Position numbers and translations under genes: made by a program. Below the pieces are notes generated by a model. That model did not search any database. It was not told where the DNA came from and was given only the letters and a program-made list of their open reading frames with translations. From CAVQMC01 sp963713505 (GTDB lineage Bacteria; Bacteroidota; Ignavibacteria; Ignavibacteriales; Ignavibacteriaceae), in NCBI GenBank assembly GCA_963713505.1, contig CAVQMC010000015.1:1-16079 (forward strand): 16,079 bases of DNA. The letters run 5' to 3'. This document shows, one piece after another, positions 7,746-14,742 of this stretch. Within the stretch, counting starts at the first letter, position 1, and each line of letters starts with the position of its first letter.

Positions 7746-8672
7746 TTAAGAGTTGGTATCATTGATTAAGAAACCGGCGTCGGCACCGACTATCTTGGAA
7801 ACAAAAAGATCCGTGTTTCTTACAAGATCCAATTTGCCTCCTTCGGTGTATGTATCAACAATCGGGTGATTTTTCTTACGGAGAGTGTAGCCGTAAGCCG
7901 GTTCGAAATATGAACGCGGAATATCGGAAAGCTTTTTAGGAACATATCCTAAAACAGCATTATCGGACCAGACATCCGGCAATGTACCGGCTGCTTCATC
8001 TTTATAAACAGCATCACCGACATAAAGCTCATCGAACTCTAAAAGCTGACGCAGCAGCTCTGCAGTAACAACGGCTTTGGAAGTATATTTAATCCTTTCA
8101 AGAACCGCCGGATGCTCCTTGAGCGCACTGAATGATTTAGCACCCATGACACATACATTAGGACGGATGGCGATTTTTGATCTGACCGATTCCTTTGCAT
8201 CTTCAAAAATTGTGAACGGATCGGAAGTCGGTTCATCGAATTTATCCGCTGCGGAAAGAGTGACCTTGTTGCCGGAAGGGTAGTTGCTTAAATCCTGTGC
8301 GAGATCTGCAGCGATTTTTTCCATTCTTAATGTAATACCCTGCGTTACAACGAAAGTCGTATATACCCTGGCCGGAAGAACATCCTCATCCATTTCCCGG
8401 TAATCAACAGGATATTCAAGATCATGCTCTGTTAAAACATAATCGATTGAAGTTCTGTCTTCCGGATCAATACGGTTCGACCTTGCCCGGATAGCCCGTT
8501 CACTTGCATAAATCTTAAAAGACTCTTTAGTGAACTCGGGTATCTTGCCGCCTTCTTTACCTACCGGGACAATAGGGAACAGCTTTGTGGCTACCATGGA
8601 AGCATTATGATAGCCGCGAGCAAGCTTGGTTAATACCGGATCGACAATACGCTTTTTTTTAAGTGTGCTCAT
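7746..8672 (-). CDS. Major capsid protein (HK97-fold type)
   Basis: A 308-residue protein with AGGAG seven bases before the ATG. It begins VDPVLTKLARGYHNASMVAT then KLFPIVPVGKEGGKIPEF, the characteristic N-terminus of a phage coat family found next to DUF2190 proteins, and continues with GITLRMEKIAADLAQDL, PNVCVMGAKSFSALKEHPAV, and an ending with YTLRKKNHPIVDTYTEGGKL. Length, central operon position and the preceding scaffold/protease gene all fit the shell protein of an HK97-like head. A cellular encapsulin is less likely, given the terminase and portal next door. Confidence 0.85.
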   Translation of the reverse strand: MSTLKKKRIVDPVLTKLARGYHNASMVATKLFPIVPVGKEGGKIPEFTKESFKIYASERAIRARSNRIDPEDRTSIDYVLTEHDLEYPVDYREMDEDVLPARVYTTFVVTQGITLRMEKIAADLAQDLSNYPSGNKVTLSAADKFDEPTSDPFTIFEDAKESVRSKIAIRPNVCVMGAKSFSALKEHPAVLERIKYTSKAVVTAELLRQLLEFDELYVGDAVYKDEAAGTLPDVWSDNAVLGYVPKKLSDIPRSYFEPAYGYTLRKKNHPIVDTYTEGGKLDLVRNTDLFVSKIVGADAGFLINDTNS

Positions 8673-8691
8673 TAACTTCTCCTATAAATGA

Positions 8692-8838
8692 TTAGATTGA
8701 ATTCTTTGAAAACTTAGTGCCGCTGTTAGTGAATATGCTGGGAACGCGGGATTTAATTTTGAAGCCGGACCTGCGGAGAACAAGCGGTTTTCTTCTTGAA
8801 GAAACTTTTCTTCTAATTACTCTTTTTGTTTTTCTCAT
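8692..8838 (-). CDS. Short Arg/Lys-rich protein, translationally coupled to the scaffold/protease
   Basis: A 48-residue reading frame between the scaffold/protease and the capsid gene. Its ATG (8836-8838) overlaps the upstream TGA as ATGA, so it is probably translated by re-initiation. The sequence starts MRKTKRVIRRKVSSRRKP and continues with LVLRRSGFKIKSRVPSIF. About a third of the residues are Arg or Lys, there are almost no acidic residues, and it ends NSGTKFSKNSI. No family is recognised. The charge suggests binding to DNA or to the acidic scaffold. The tight coupling, and the fact that it fills an otherwise empty gap in a close-packed operon, support it as a real gene. Confidence 0.55.
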   Translation of the reverse strand: MRKTKRVIRRKVSSRRKPLVLRRSGFKIKSRVPSIFTNSGTKFSKNSI

Positions 8839-9902
8839 CCGCTCATCTCGCCTGCAACCTGGTTTAACGCTTCCAGGTAAGTAATGTTTTTCTGCTTTAC
8901 TACAGACAAAGCTTTCTTGTGGATCTTCGATGCTTCCTCATCAATTGAATACTCGGAGAATTCATCATCGGCTGTATCTTTATTTTCTTCCTCCGGAGTA
9001 TCCGCGAAATTATCGAAGTGAACAATCTTAGGAATGCATTCGATTATATCCTTCAGCTGACTTTTTACCCCGCTGACAAAATTCAGCTGCGAGAAATTCT
9101 CGGAAAAATTCTGCTGCTGGATGAAATCGATTAAAGATAAAATTTTAGTTTTCATTGCGGGAGTGACGGAACCGTAAGCAAGCTTTTCGTTCAGCATCAT
9201 TTCAAATTCATTGACCTGGATGGTCGTGCGAAGTTCACTTATGCGGTTGTAAATATTATTCAGATCTTCCTTGGAGATATTATTATCGGCAAAGTTCTGA
9301 TTAAGATCGGTAAGCATCCTATGAATGTTATCCAGCTTCTCGGTATAATCAATTTGAACAGCCGTATCTTTTTCTTTCGAAACATCCGATCCGCTTGCCT
9401 GAGGTTTTTCTTCATCAGACTTTACCGCCGGTTTTTGTTCATCCTTATTTTCATCCTGCTGAACTTCCTGTTCATCAGTATCCAATTCGACTGCAGAATG
9501 ATTAAGATCGAAATCTATTGTATCGGTATCCTCCGCATTAAATTCGATATCCTTCAAACCTTTAACTGCCGGAGCCGCAGCGCCGAGAAAACCAACATGG
9601 TTTAATTTTAAATCCGGTGTAAGAGAAATGCTTCTTTTCTTGAAAGCCTTGGATTTGAGGAGTGACTTAAAATCATCATTAACATCTTTAGCTTTTGCTA
9701 TAAGCTTATCGCCTGCACGCTTTACATTTTCAATCCACCCGTAAGCAGGTGCATTGGTTTTAGGATGGCCGATTACGATTGGAGCCTCATGATTTTCCGG
9801 ATTATAGCTTTCTGCTATTTTGTCCAGATCCTCTTCAGAATAAAAACGTTCAATTCCTTTATCGGATTTATGTGTGCCGGTTTTAAAGATTTCAAATTGC
9901 AT
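8835..9902 (-). CDS. Capsid assembly protease/scaffold, Mu gpI-like
   Basis: First gene of the leftward operon. I choose ATG 9902 (MQFEIFKTGTHKSDKGIERF) because AAAGGA lies nine bases upstream; an in-frame TTG at 9932 has no such site. The product has 355 residues. The N-terminal part (about 1-125), with APIVIGHPKTNAPAYGWIEN, AFKKRSISLTPDL and VGFLGAAAPAVKGL, matches the Mu-like prophage protease I family, which cuts scaffold from proheads. A very acidic Glu/Asp/Lys/Gln linker follows (about 130-190), then a long helical, probably coiled-coil region of scaffold type. Protease and scaffold are thus fused, as in Mu gpI/gpZ. The end overlaps the 48-residue gene by four bases. Confidence 0.8.
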   Translation of the reverse strand: MQFEIFKTGTHKSDKGIERFYSEEDLDKIAESYNPENHEAPIVIGHPKTNAPAYGWIENVKRAGDKLIAKAKDVNDDFKSLLKSKAFKKRSISLTPDLKLNHVGFLGAAAPAVKGLKDIEFNAEDTDTIDFDLNHSAVELDTDEQEVQQDENKDEQKPAVKSDEEKPQASGSDVSKEKDTAVQIDYTEKLDNIHRMLTDLNQNFADNNISKEDLNNIYNRISELRTTIQVNEFEMMLNEKLAYGSVTPAMKTKILSLIDFIQQQNFSENFSQLNFVSGVKSQLKDIIECIPKIVHFDNFADTPEEENKDTADDEFSEYSIDEEASKIHKKALSVVKQKNITYLEALNQVAGEMSG

Positions 9903-10027
9903 AAACGCAAGTCCTTTATTGTTTTTTAGCAAAATTTTCCATAAATATATAAAAAATATGTTAATTTACAACAATTAAGCGCAAGTTTTGTTAATTTATG
10001 ACAAGTAAAACGCAAGTAAAGGACAAA
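9903..10027. promoter_or_regulatory. Divergent control region of the capsid and packaging operons
   Basis: These 125 bp separate the leftward scaffold/protease start from the rightward small-terminase start, so promoters for both must lie here or nearby. It is very AT-rich (ATAAATATATAAAAAATATG around 9941-9960) and holds CGCAAGT three times (9906-9912, 9980-9986, 10011-10017), plus the tandem repeat at 9959-10019. I could not pick definite -35/-10 boxes. Confidence 0.6.
9959..10019 (+). repeat. Two-copy tandem repeat of about 30 bp, candidate operator or packaging site
   Basis: Unit 1 (9959-9988) and unit 2 (9989-10019) both open with TGTTAATTTA, share a central ACAA and close with CGCAAGT. 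The first unit also contains the inverted pair TTAATT / AATTAA (9961-9966 and 9973-9978). The position immediately upstream of, or overlapping, the small-terminase start is where a pac/cos recognition site or a repressor site may be expected. Confidence 0.6.
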
Positions 10028-10399
10028 ATGAAATCTAAAAAGACCGAAAACAAGCTGGAAAAGAAGAAAAGAGGAAGGCCGAAAAAGAAGCCCGAACCTC
10101 CTACAGTGGAAAAACAAATTGAGTTGATGGCATCCTTCGGAATGAAAAACGTAGAAATAGCGGATGTTCTAAATATCGACGATTCAACTTTGAAAAGGAA
10201 TTATGAGAAATTTTTAGCAAAAGGGAGAGCTGATCTCAAAATGGCTTTAAGAATGAAGCAGATCGAAGTTGCAAAAAAAGGAAATGTACTGATGCTGATA
10301 TGGCTGGGTAAAAATTATCTGGGCCAAAGCGATAAAGCTGCAGAGAAATATGAGAAAACCGAAATAAGAGTGAGGATAATTAATGCTATTAAAAGATGA
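10028..10399 (+). CDS. Terminase small subunit
   Basis: This 123-residue protein should recognise phage DNA and load the packaging motor. I favour ATG 10028, preceded by AAAGGA; an ATG at 9998 in the same frame adds ten residues but has a poor ribosome-binding site and lies within the tandem repeat. The N-terminus is strongly basic (KKTENKLEKKKRGRPKKKPE, with an AT-hook-like GRPKKK). A helix-turn-helix follows (MKNVEIADVLNIDDSTLKRN), then a segment with GNVLMLIWLGKNYLGQSDKA, a signature of this small-terminase type. Its end overlaps the large-subunit start as ATGA, so the two are translationally coupled. Confidence 0.82.
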   Translation: MKSKKTENKLEKKKRGRPKKKPEPPTVEKQIELMASFGMKNVEIADVLNIDDSTLKRNYEKFLAKGRADLKMALRMKQIEVAKKGNVLMLIWLGKNYLGQSDKAAEKYEKTEIRVRIINAIKR

Positions 10400-11700
10400 G
10401 CGATCAAGAAACAAAAAAAATAAATTATGTAGATCTGGAATTAGAGTATACATTCAAACAAATAGAAATATTTATGCGCTCAAAAGCGCGATTCAAAGTA
10501 ATTGCAAAAGGGAGAAGGTTCGGACTTACTAAGGGAATGACAAATTATGTAATAAATGAAATGATAGGAAAGGAAATAAAAATATTGTGGGTTGATACTA
10601 CTTATGCAAATATCCAAAGATACATAGAAAGATATTTTTTCCCGGAACTAAAATTATTACCAAAGTATGTATGGAAATTTAACAAAAGCAGTAACCAGTT
10701 ATATATAAACAATAGTATAGGAGATTTCAGATCGGCAGACAAACCGGAAAACCTTGAAGGATTCGGATATCATTTAATAATAGTAAATGAAGCTGGAATA
10801 GTTTTAAAGAATAAAAGATTATGGAACGAATCGATCAGGCCTATGATGCTGGATTACAAAGCGGATGCAATAATCGGCGGCACACCTAAAGGCAAAAAAG
10901 ATAAGAAGGGCGAAAGACACTTATTCCTTGAACTATTTGAAAGGGGAAAAAATAAAAAATACCCGGACTGGAGGAGCTTCAATTTTACAAGCTACGATAA
11001 TGAATTGCTGGATAAAAAAGAGATAAAAGAACTTGAAAAAGAAATTCCGGCTGCATTAAGAGACCAGGAAATAAGAGGGAAATTCATCGACCAGAAAAAC
11101 AGGGGAATAATTAAAAAACACTGGTGGCAGTATTATGAACCTTTCGAGCTGGCCTCAAAAAGAATTATAAATAAAATTCAGATATGGGACACAGCATTTA
11201 AGAAAGAACAGGAAAACGATTACAGCGTATGCGAGACCTGGTACATAACGAAAGACGGATATTATCTGAAACATCTTTTCCGCGACAGATTGGAATTTCC
11301 GGAACTGAAGAAAAAAGCAGGTGAACTTTATGAACAGGAAAAACCGGATCAGGTCTGGATTGAAGATAAGGCCAGCGGTATTTCGCTGATACAGGAACTT
11401 GAGAGAAACACGCGAATACCGATTAAAAAAATTACCGCCGAAAAAGATAAAATAGAATATGTAAATGCAGCTTCGCCGATAATCGAAAGCGGAAGAGTAT
11501 TTCTGCCTCTTGGTGCCGGCTGGATAAATGATTTTATTGATGAATGCGAAGATTTTCCCAACGGTGAATTTGACGATCAGGTTGATATCATGGCAAAGTT
11601 TCTGAACAAAGCCAAAGATGATATACCCGGTGAAATGCCGAAAATTGCTACACCCAAAATAAGAACGAGAAAAAGAAAGTACAGAAACTACAGAAGATGA
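10396..11700 (+). CDS. Terminase large subunit (packaging ATPase and nuclease)
   Basis: A 434-residue motor that drives DNA into the prohead and cuts it. The N-terminal ATPase has a Walker A-like KGRRFGLTKG at residues 38-47 and a Walker B-like HLIIVNEAG at 126-134. There the usual Asp before the catalytic Glu (E132) is Asn131. A coupling-like segment AIIGGTPKGKKDKKG follows. The C-terminal RNase H-like nuclease shows acidic residues at the expected places: D265 in IWDTAF, E323/D324 in VWIEDKASG, and D393/D394/D397 in DDQVD. The tail is basic (RTRKRKYRNYRR). Overlaps of four bases on both sides (small subunit, portal) mark a tight operon. The size is at the compact end for the family. Confidence 0.92.
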   Translation: MSDQETKKINYVDLELEYTFKQIEIFMRSKARFKVIAKGRRFGLTKGMTNYVINEMIGKEIKILWVDTTYANIQRYIERYFFPELKLLPKYVWKFNKSSNQLYINNSIGDFRSADKPENLEGFGYHLIIVNEAGIVLKNKRLWNESIRPMMLDYKADAIIGGTPKGKKDKKGERHLFLELFERGKNKKYPDWRSFNFTSYDNELLDKKEIKELEKEIPAALRDQEIRGKFIDQKNRGIIKKHWWQYYEPFELASKRIINKIQIWDTAFKKEQENDYSVCETWYITKDGYYLKHLFRDRLEFPELKKKAGELYEQEKPDQVWIEDKASGISLIQELERNTRIPIKKITAEKDKIEYVNAASPIIESGRVFLPLGAGWINDFIDECEDFPNGEFDDQVDIMAKFLNKAKDDIPGEMPKIATPKIRTRKRKYRNYRR

Positions 11701-12881
11701 GCAGACAAAATAAAGTTAAAATAAATTTATTCAGCGAGTTTGCTACAAGAGACACTTTAAACACTCTTAAAAAACTTATGACGGCACTGCCGGACCCGGA
11801 TGAAATTCTTGCACAGAACGAATACGATTATTCGATTTACCGGGACTTACTTACCGATCCTCATCTTACCGCAGCAATACAGCAGAGAAAAATGCAGGTA
11901 ATGCAGATGGACTGGGAGATTGAATACAACGGCAGGCAGAAAGATCTCAAACAAAAAGCCGAAGAGATAATTAAAAATCTGGCAATTGATAATGTAACCA
12001 GCGAAATACTTAACTGCATTTTTTTCGGAATGAGCGTACAGGAAATATACTGGGGACTGAACGATCAAAAAGAGATTGTCCCGGTTAATTTAATGATGAA
12101 ACCACAGGACTGGTTCATATTCGGTGAGGACGGAAATCTTTACTTAAGAAAAATGGACAGCGGGATTTACTTTTTTGAACTCGGTAAAAAGCTGCCTCCG
12201 TTCAAGTTTATAATTCACAGATATCATCCTACATATATAAATCCCTACGGCGATAAAATACTTTCAAGATGCTACTGGCCGGTTACGTTCAAGAGAGCTG
12301 CAGTTGAATACTGGCAGGACAGAGTTGAGAGATTCGGTAGTCCTTTTTTAATCGGCTACTACCCCAGCAGCGCAACCGAACCGGAAAAGGAAGAACTTAT
12401 GGATCAGCTGGAAAACATGATTGAAACCAACGTTGCCGTAATAGATGAAAAATTCCAGGATAAAATTGAGTTCAAGGAACCGCCTAAATATGATATCGGC
12501 GGGATATACGATACTATTGTAAAATTCCACAACCGTGAAATATCCAAAGCCGTATTAACCGTTACTCTTACAACAGAAACACAGTCGACCGGAAGCTACA
12601 AAGCAGCAGAGATACACAAAGAACTTCTGAACTACATAGGAATTGGAGATAAGAAGATAGTCGAGACCGGAATCAACCGGCTGCTTGAGTACTGGACATT
12701 TATAAACTGGGGACATACGGATGCGCCTAAGCTGAAGCTGATCAAAAAGCAGTCAATTACCGAACAGACCGGCAACCTTGATGAAACCCTGAACAAAATG
12801 GGAGTCGATTTTACGAAGAAATATTTTAAGAAGAGATATAATCTGGAGGATGAAGACTTTCAATTAAAAATTAAAAATTAA
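11697..12881 (+). CDS. Portal protein, Mu gp29-like (DUF935)
   Basis: The portal forms the ring through which DNA enters the head. This 394-residue protein has the DUF935 signature: DLLTDPHLTAAIQQRKMQVM then MDWEIE near the N-terminus, GMSVQEIYWG, NPYGDKILSRCYWPVTFKRA followed by YWQDRVERFGSPFLIGYY, and LTTETQSTGSYKAAEIH. It starts inside the terminase stop (ATGA). The family is often nearer 500 residues, so the C-terminal end seems short; it stops in a run of Lys/Ile/Asn codons that merges with the AT-rich repeat starting at 12877. A late truncation there is possible. Confidence 0.9.
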   Translation: MSRQNKVKINLFSEFATRDTLNTLKKLMTALPDPDEILAQNEYDYSIYRDLLTDPHLTAAIQQRKMQVMQMDWEIEYNGRQKDLKQKAEEIIKNLAIDNVTSEILNCIFFGMSVQEIYWGLNDQKEIVPVNLMMKPQDWFIFGEDGNLYLRKMDSGIYFFELGKKLPPFKFIIHRYHPTYINPYGDKILSRCYWPVTFKRAAVEYWQDRVERFGSPFLIGYYPSSATEPEKEELMDQLENMIETNVAVIDEKFQDKIEFKEPPKYDIGGIYDTIVKFHNREISKAVLTVTLTTETQSTGSYKAAEIHKELLNYIGIGDKKIVETGINRLLEYWTFINWGHTDAPKLKLIKKQSITEQTGNLDETLNKMGVDFTKKYFKKRYNLEDEDFQLKIKN

Positions 12882-12985
12882 AAATTCAAAAAAAGATAAT
12901 GCATGATTGCAAGTTTGCATGAAGATAGAAGGAAAAAGGAAAAATTAAAAAATGTAAACAATTAAGAAATTAAAAATTCAAAAAA
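12877..12985 (+). repeat. 17 bp direct repeat pair flanking a 75 bp AT-rich spacer after the portal gene
   Basis: ATTAAAAATTCAAAAAA occurs at 12877-12893 and 12969-12985. The spacer also holds TGCA three times at exact 8 bp steps (12900, 12908, 12916). Low sequence complexity weakens the case, but the repeats lie where a Mu F-like head-morphogenesis gene would be expected after a gp29-like portal. Confidence 0.45.
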
Positions 12986-12991
12986 GTAGAA

Positions 12992-13264
12992 ATGAATTTG
13001 AATGAAGCTTCATATTTAATCGGAGAGTTTATTAATAGTATGCAGACATATATCGGATTGATACAATTAATTATGCTGCCGCTGGGAACTTTTATTGCTG
13101 TTATTGCAATGAAGTCATACCGGAAAAGCAGGCTTGTAGATTTTAAGATTGAAGCTTTGACATATGCAATTGAAAAGGAACTGGCGAACAACGGATTTTC
13201 AAAAGCATATAAAGACAAATTAGTTGAACTGATGAAAGAGTACGATTTCGTAAACAAAAAATAA
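12992..13264 (+). CDS. Small single-span membrane protein of the lysis region
   Basis: A 90-residue protein with one hydrophobic segment (about residues 20-41, YIGLIQLIMLPLGTFIAVIA), a positive stretch KSYRKSR right after it, and a charged C-terminal helix (IEALTYAIEKELANNGFSKA). Charge placement suggests the C-terminus is cytoplasmic. It precedes the holin gene by 41 bp. The ribosome-binding site is poor. It could be an antiholin or a second holin, but no family is recognised, so function rests on position alone. Confidence 0.6.
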   Translation: MNLNEASYLIGEFINSMQTYIGLIQLIMLPLGTFIAVIAMKSYRKSRLVDFKIEALTYAIEKELANNGFSKAYKDKLVELMKEYDFVNKK

Positions 13265-13305
13265 GGGAGGTTAATATTCATTCATAAAAACAAAAGGAGC
13301 AACAA

Positions 13306-13494
13306 ATGAATGACGTAAAAAACCTCATTACGAACATTATCGCAATTGTGGTGGGTGTATTTACCGCAGTGCAGACTGCACTTAACAATGTACCCGACAA
13401 TGCAAAGTGGTATGTATGGGTGGGAGCCATAGCAGTTACCGTCATAGCCTACTTTACCGGGAAAGGATCTGATGGTAAAAAGATCAAGAAGTAA
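13306..13494 (+). CDS. Putative holin, two membrane helices
   Basis: A 62-residue protein with a strong ribosome-binding site (AAAGGAG, seven bases before the ATG). Two hydrophobic helices, about residues 8-26 (ITNIIAIVVGVFTAVQTAL) and 37-52 (WYVWVGAIAVTVIAYF), are joined by a short loop, and the protein ends with a Lys-rich tail (KGSDGKKIKK). This is the layout of small phage holins that open the inner membrane at lysis. Its end overlaps the start of the spanin-like gene by 23 bases, and a lysis-enzyme candidate follows, which supports the call. Confidence 0.7.
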   Translation: MNDVKNLITNIIAIVVGVFTAVQTALNNVPDNAKWYVWVGAIAVTVIAYFTGKGSDGKKIKK

Positions 13495-13945
13495 GTTCTT
13501 CTATCTTATATCCGGTTTGTACTGCGTCCTGATAATATCGGGATGCGGTGCGCCGGCTGTTGTAATACACAAAACAGCGGTAAAGCCTCCGCAGATAAAA
13601 GACACGCTCAAAGCCGAAAAAGAATTGAAGCTGATTAAAAACGGCGAGATGCAGCACTTTGAAGAATTCTACCAGGCTGTAAAGCTGAATAAGAATAAAG
13701 ACACCGCTGCGGTTGTAAGATTCTATCCGGATAAAATGAAATTTGATTATGAAATAAATCCGGATACGGTAATACTATATGATACCATCAAATTAAAATC
13801 GGAACCGCTGATAATAAAAGGGAAGAACAACACCGAAAAAGCTATATGGATAATCGGTACAGTAGTAATCAACATTGTTATATGGATATTCAGAAAAAGA
13901 AAGAAAAAGAAAAATGCGAAAACCAAATTTAAATACCGTAATTAA
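13472..13945 (+). CDS. Lipoprotein with C-terminal membrane helix: candidate unimolecular spanin
   Basis: A 157-residue protein that begins inside the holin gene, with AAAGGA just upstream. The N-terminus is a lipoprotein signal, with Cys25 in LIISGCG. The middle (about 30-120) is a hydrophilic periplasmic stretch, and residues 124-140 (AIWIIGTVVINIVIWIF) form a membrane helix followed by RKRKKKK. Lipid anchor at one end and membrane helix with positive cytoplasmic tail at the other is the topology of one-gene spanins such as phage T1 gp11, which link and fuse inner and outer membranes in the last step of lysis. No sequence similarity to a named family is claimed; the call comes from topology and position. 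Confidence 0.65.
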   Translation: MVKRSRSKFFYLISGLYCVLIISGCGAPAVVIHKTAVKPPQIKDTLKAEKELKLIKNGEMQHFEEFYQAVKLNKNKDTAAVVRFYPDKMKFDYEINPDTVILYDTIKLKSEPLIIKGKNNTEKAIWIIGTVVINIVIWIFRKRKKKKNAKTKFKYRN

Positions 13946-14504
13946 ACTTCTTGAAAAAAATAATTACAGAATCTTCGACAACAAAGAACCTTTCAATGTA
14001 AACATCGGAGCGATAAGATCCGCAGACCGGACACCCGACAGGTTCAATGACTGGGTTTATATATTCTTCCGTGACTTAAGCGGCGAGATGAGATTTCATA
14101 CATTTCCGGCAACAACAGATCCCGGACTATACTATTTAAGACATCCTTTATACAGAAAAGGAACTGCGCTGCTTGCACCTGGACAATATTTAGGCTGCTG
14201 GCAATTGGGATTTCATAAAGGGAAATACCTTGCATTGGTCCAGACCGGCGCCGAAGTGAAAGTCTACCGTGATGCAAACAAAGACAACAGATATGATTAC
14301 CGGGAATCATCAGCAGAGTGGGGATTCTTCGGAATCAATCTTCACAGAGCTTCCAGCTGGCACCTTGCAAATTATGTATGGAAATTTTCAGCCGGCTGCC
14401 AGGTTATTCAGAGCTCTTATGACTTTGAATTTCTGATATGGCTGTGTAAGAAGAGTAAAGCCAGGTTCGGGAACAGGTTTAGTTTTAGTTTGGTGGGGGA
14501 GTAG
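13914..14504 (+). CDS. Putative lysis enzyme with L,D-transpeptidase-like (YkuD-type) His/Cys motif
   Basis: Last gene of the rightward operon; ATG 13914 lies inside the spanin-like gene, giving 196 residues (an upstream ATG at 13875 would only add more overlap). The region with GINLHRASSWH and FSAGCQVI places H144 and S159-A-G-C162 at H-x14-S-x-G-C spacing, the pattern of YkuD-fold L,D-transpeptidases, which act on peptidoglycan peptides. Other marks are LLAPGQYLGCWQLGFHKGKY and DANKDNRYDY, which looks like a calcium-binding loop. No signal peptide is present, so a holin would be needed for export. I infer a peptidoglycan-active lysis enzyme; the standard HG step is SA here, so activity is uncertain. 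Confidence 0.6.
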   Translation: MRKPNLNTVIKLLEKNNYRIFDNKEPFNVNIGAIRSADRTPDRFNDWVYIFFRDLSGEMRFHTFPATTDPGLYYLRHPLYRKGTALLAPGQYLGCWQLGFHKGKYLALVQTGAEVKVYRDANKDNRYDYRESSAEWGFFGINLHRASSWHLANYVWKFSAGCQVIQSSYDFEFLIWLCKKSKARFGNRFSFSLVGE

Positions 14505-14522
14505 TTATTTTTTAATTATAAA

Positions 14523-14651
14523 GGCTGCAATAATAAGCTGCACAATGTAAGCAGAACAAATGTAGGCTTATGTATACTGGCTGAGAATGGTCAGATGAAC
14601 TGACCCTACAAATGTTAAGGGGGTTTGTTATTTCTGCGCTAAAAAGCAGCC
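14523..14651. repeat. Nested inverted repeats with a REP-like core
   Basis: The core hairpin is GGTCAG (14589-14594), loop ATGAA, CTGACC (14600-14605). It is enclosed by TGTAG (14561-14565) with CTACA (14606-14610), and further out by GGCTGC (14523-14528) with GCAGCC (14646-14651). The core resembles extragenic palindromes of the TGTAGG-type seen in many bacteria. ACAAATGT also occurs on both sides of the core. Confidence 0.55.
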
Positions 14652-14742
14652 AAATAATCCTTATACTTATTTAATTCTGTTTGACAATTCATACAAGTAC
14701 AATTATTTATTTCCAGATGATAAATGCGAAACAGTAGTTCAG

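Noticed and set aside
7746..8672. Encapsulin nanocompartment instead of a phage head
   Set aside because: Terminase, portal and scaffold/protease genes lie next to it, and the protein carries a phage-coat N-terminal signature.
9903..9932. TTG 9932 as the start of the scaffold/protease
   Set aside because: The AAAGGA ribosome-binding site lies between it and ATG 9902, which starts the family-typical sequence.
12900..12919. TGCA words at 8 bp steps as a regulatory array
   Set aside because: Only three short words in low-complexity DNA, with no other support. Kept only as a side note.
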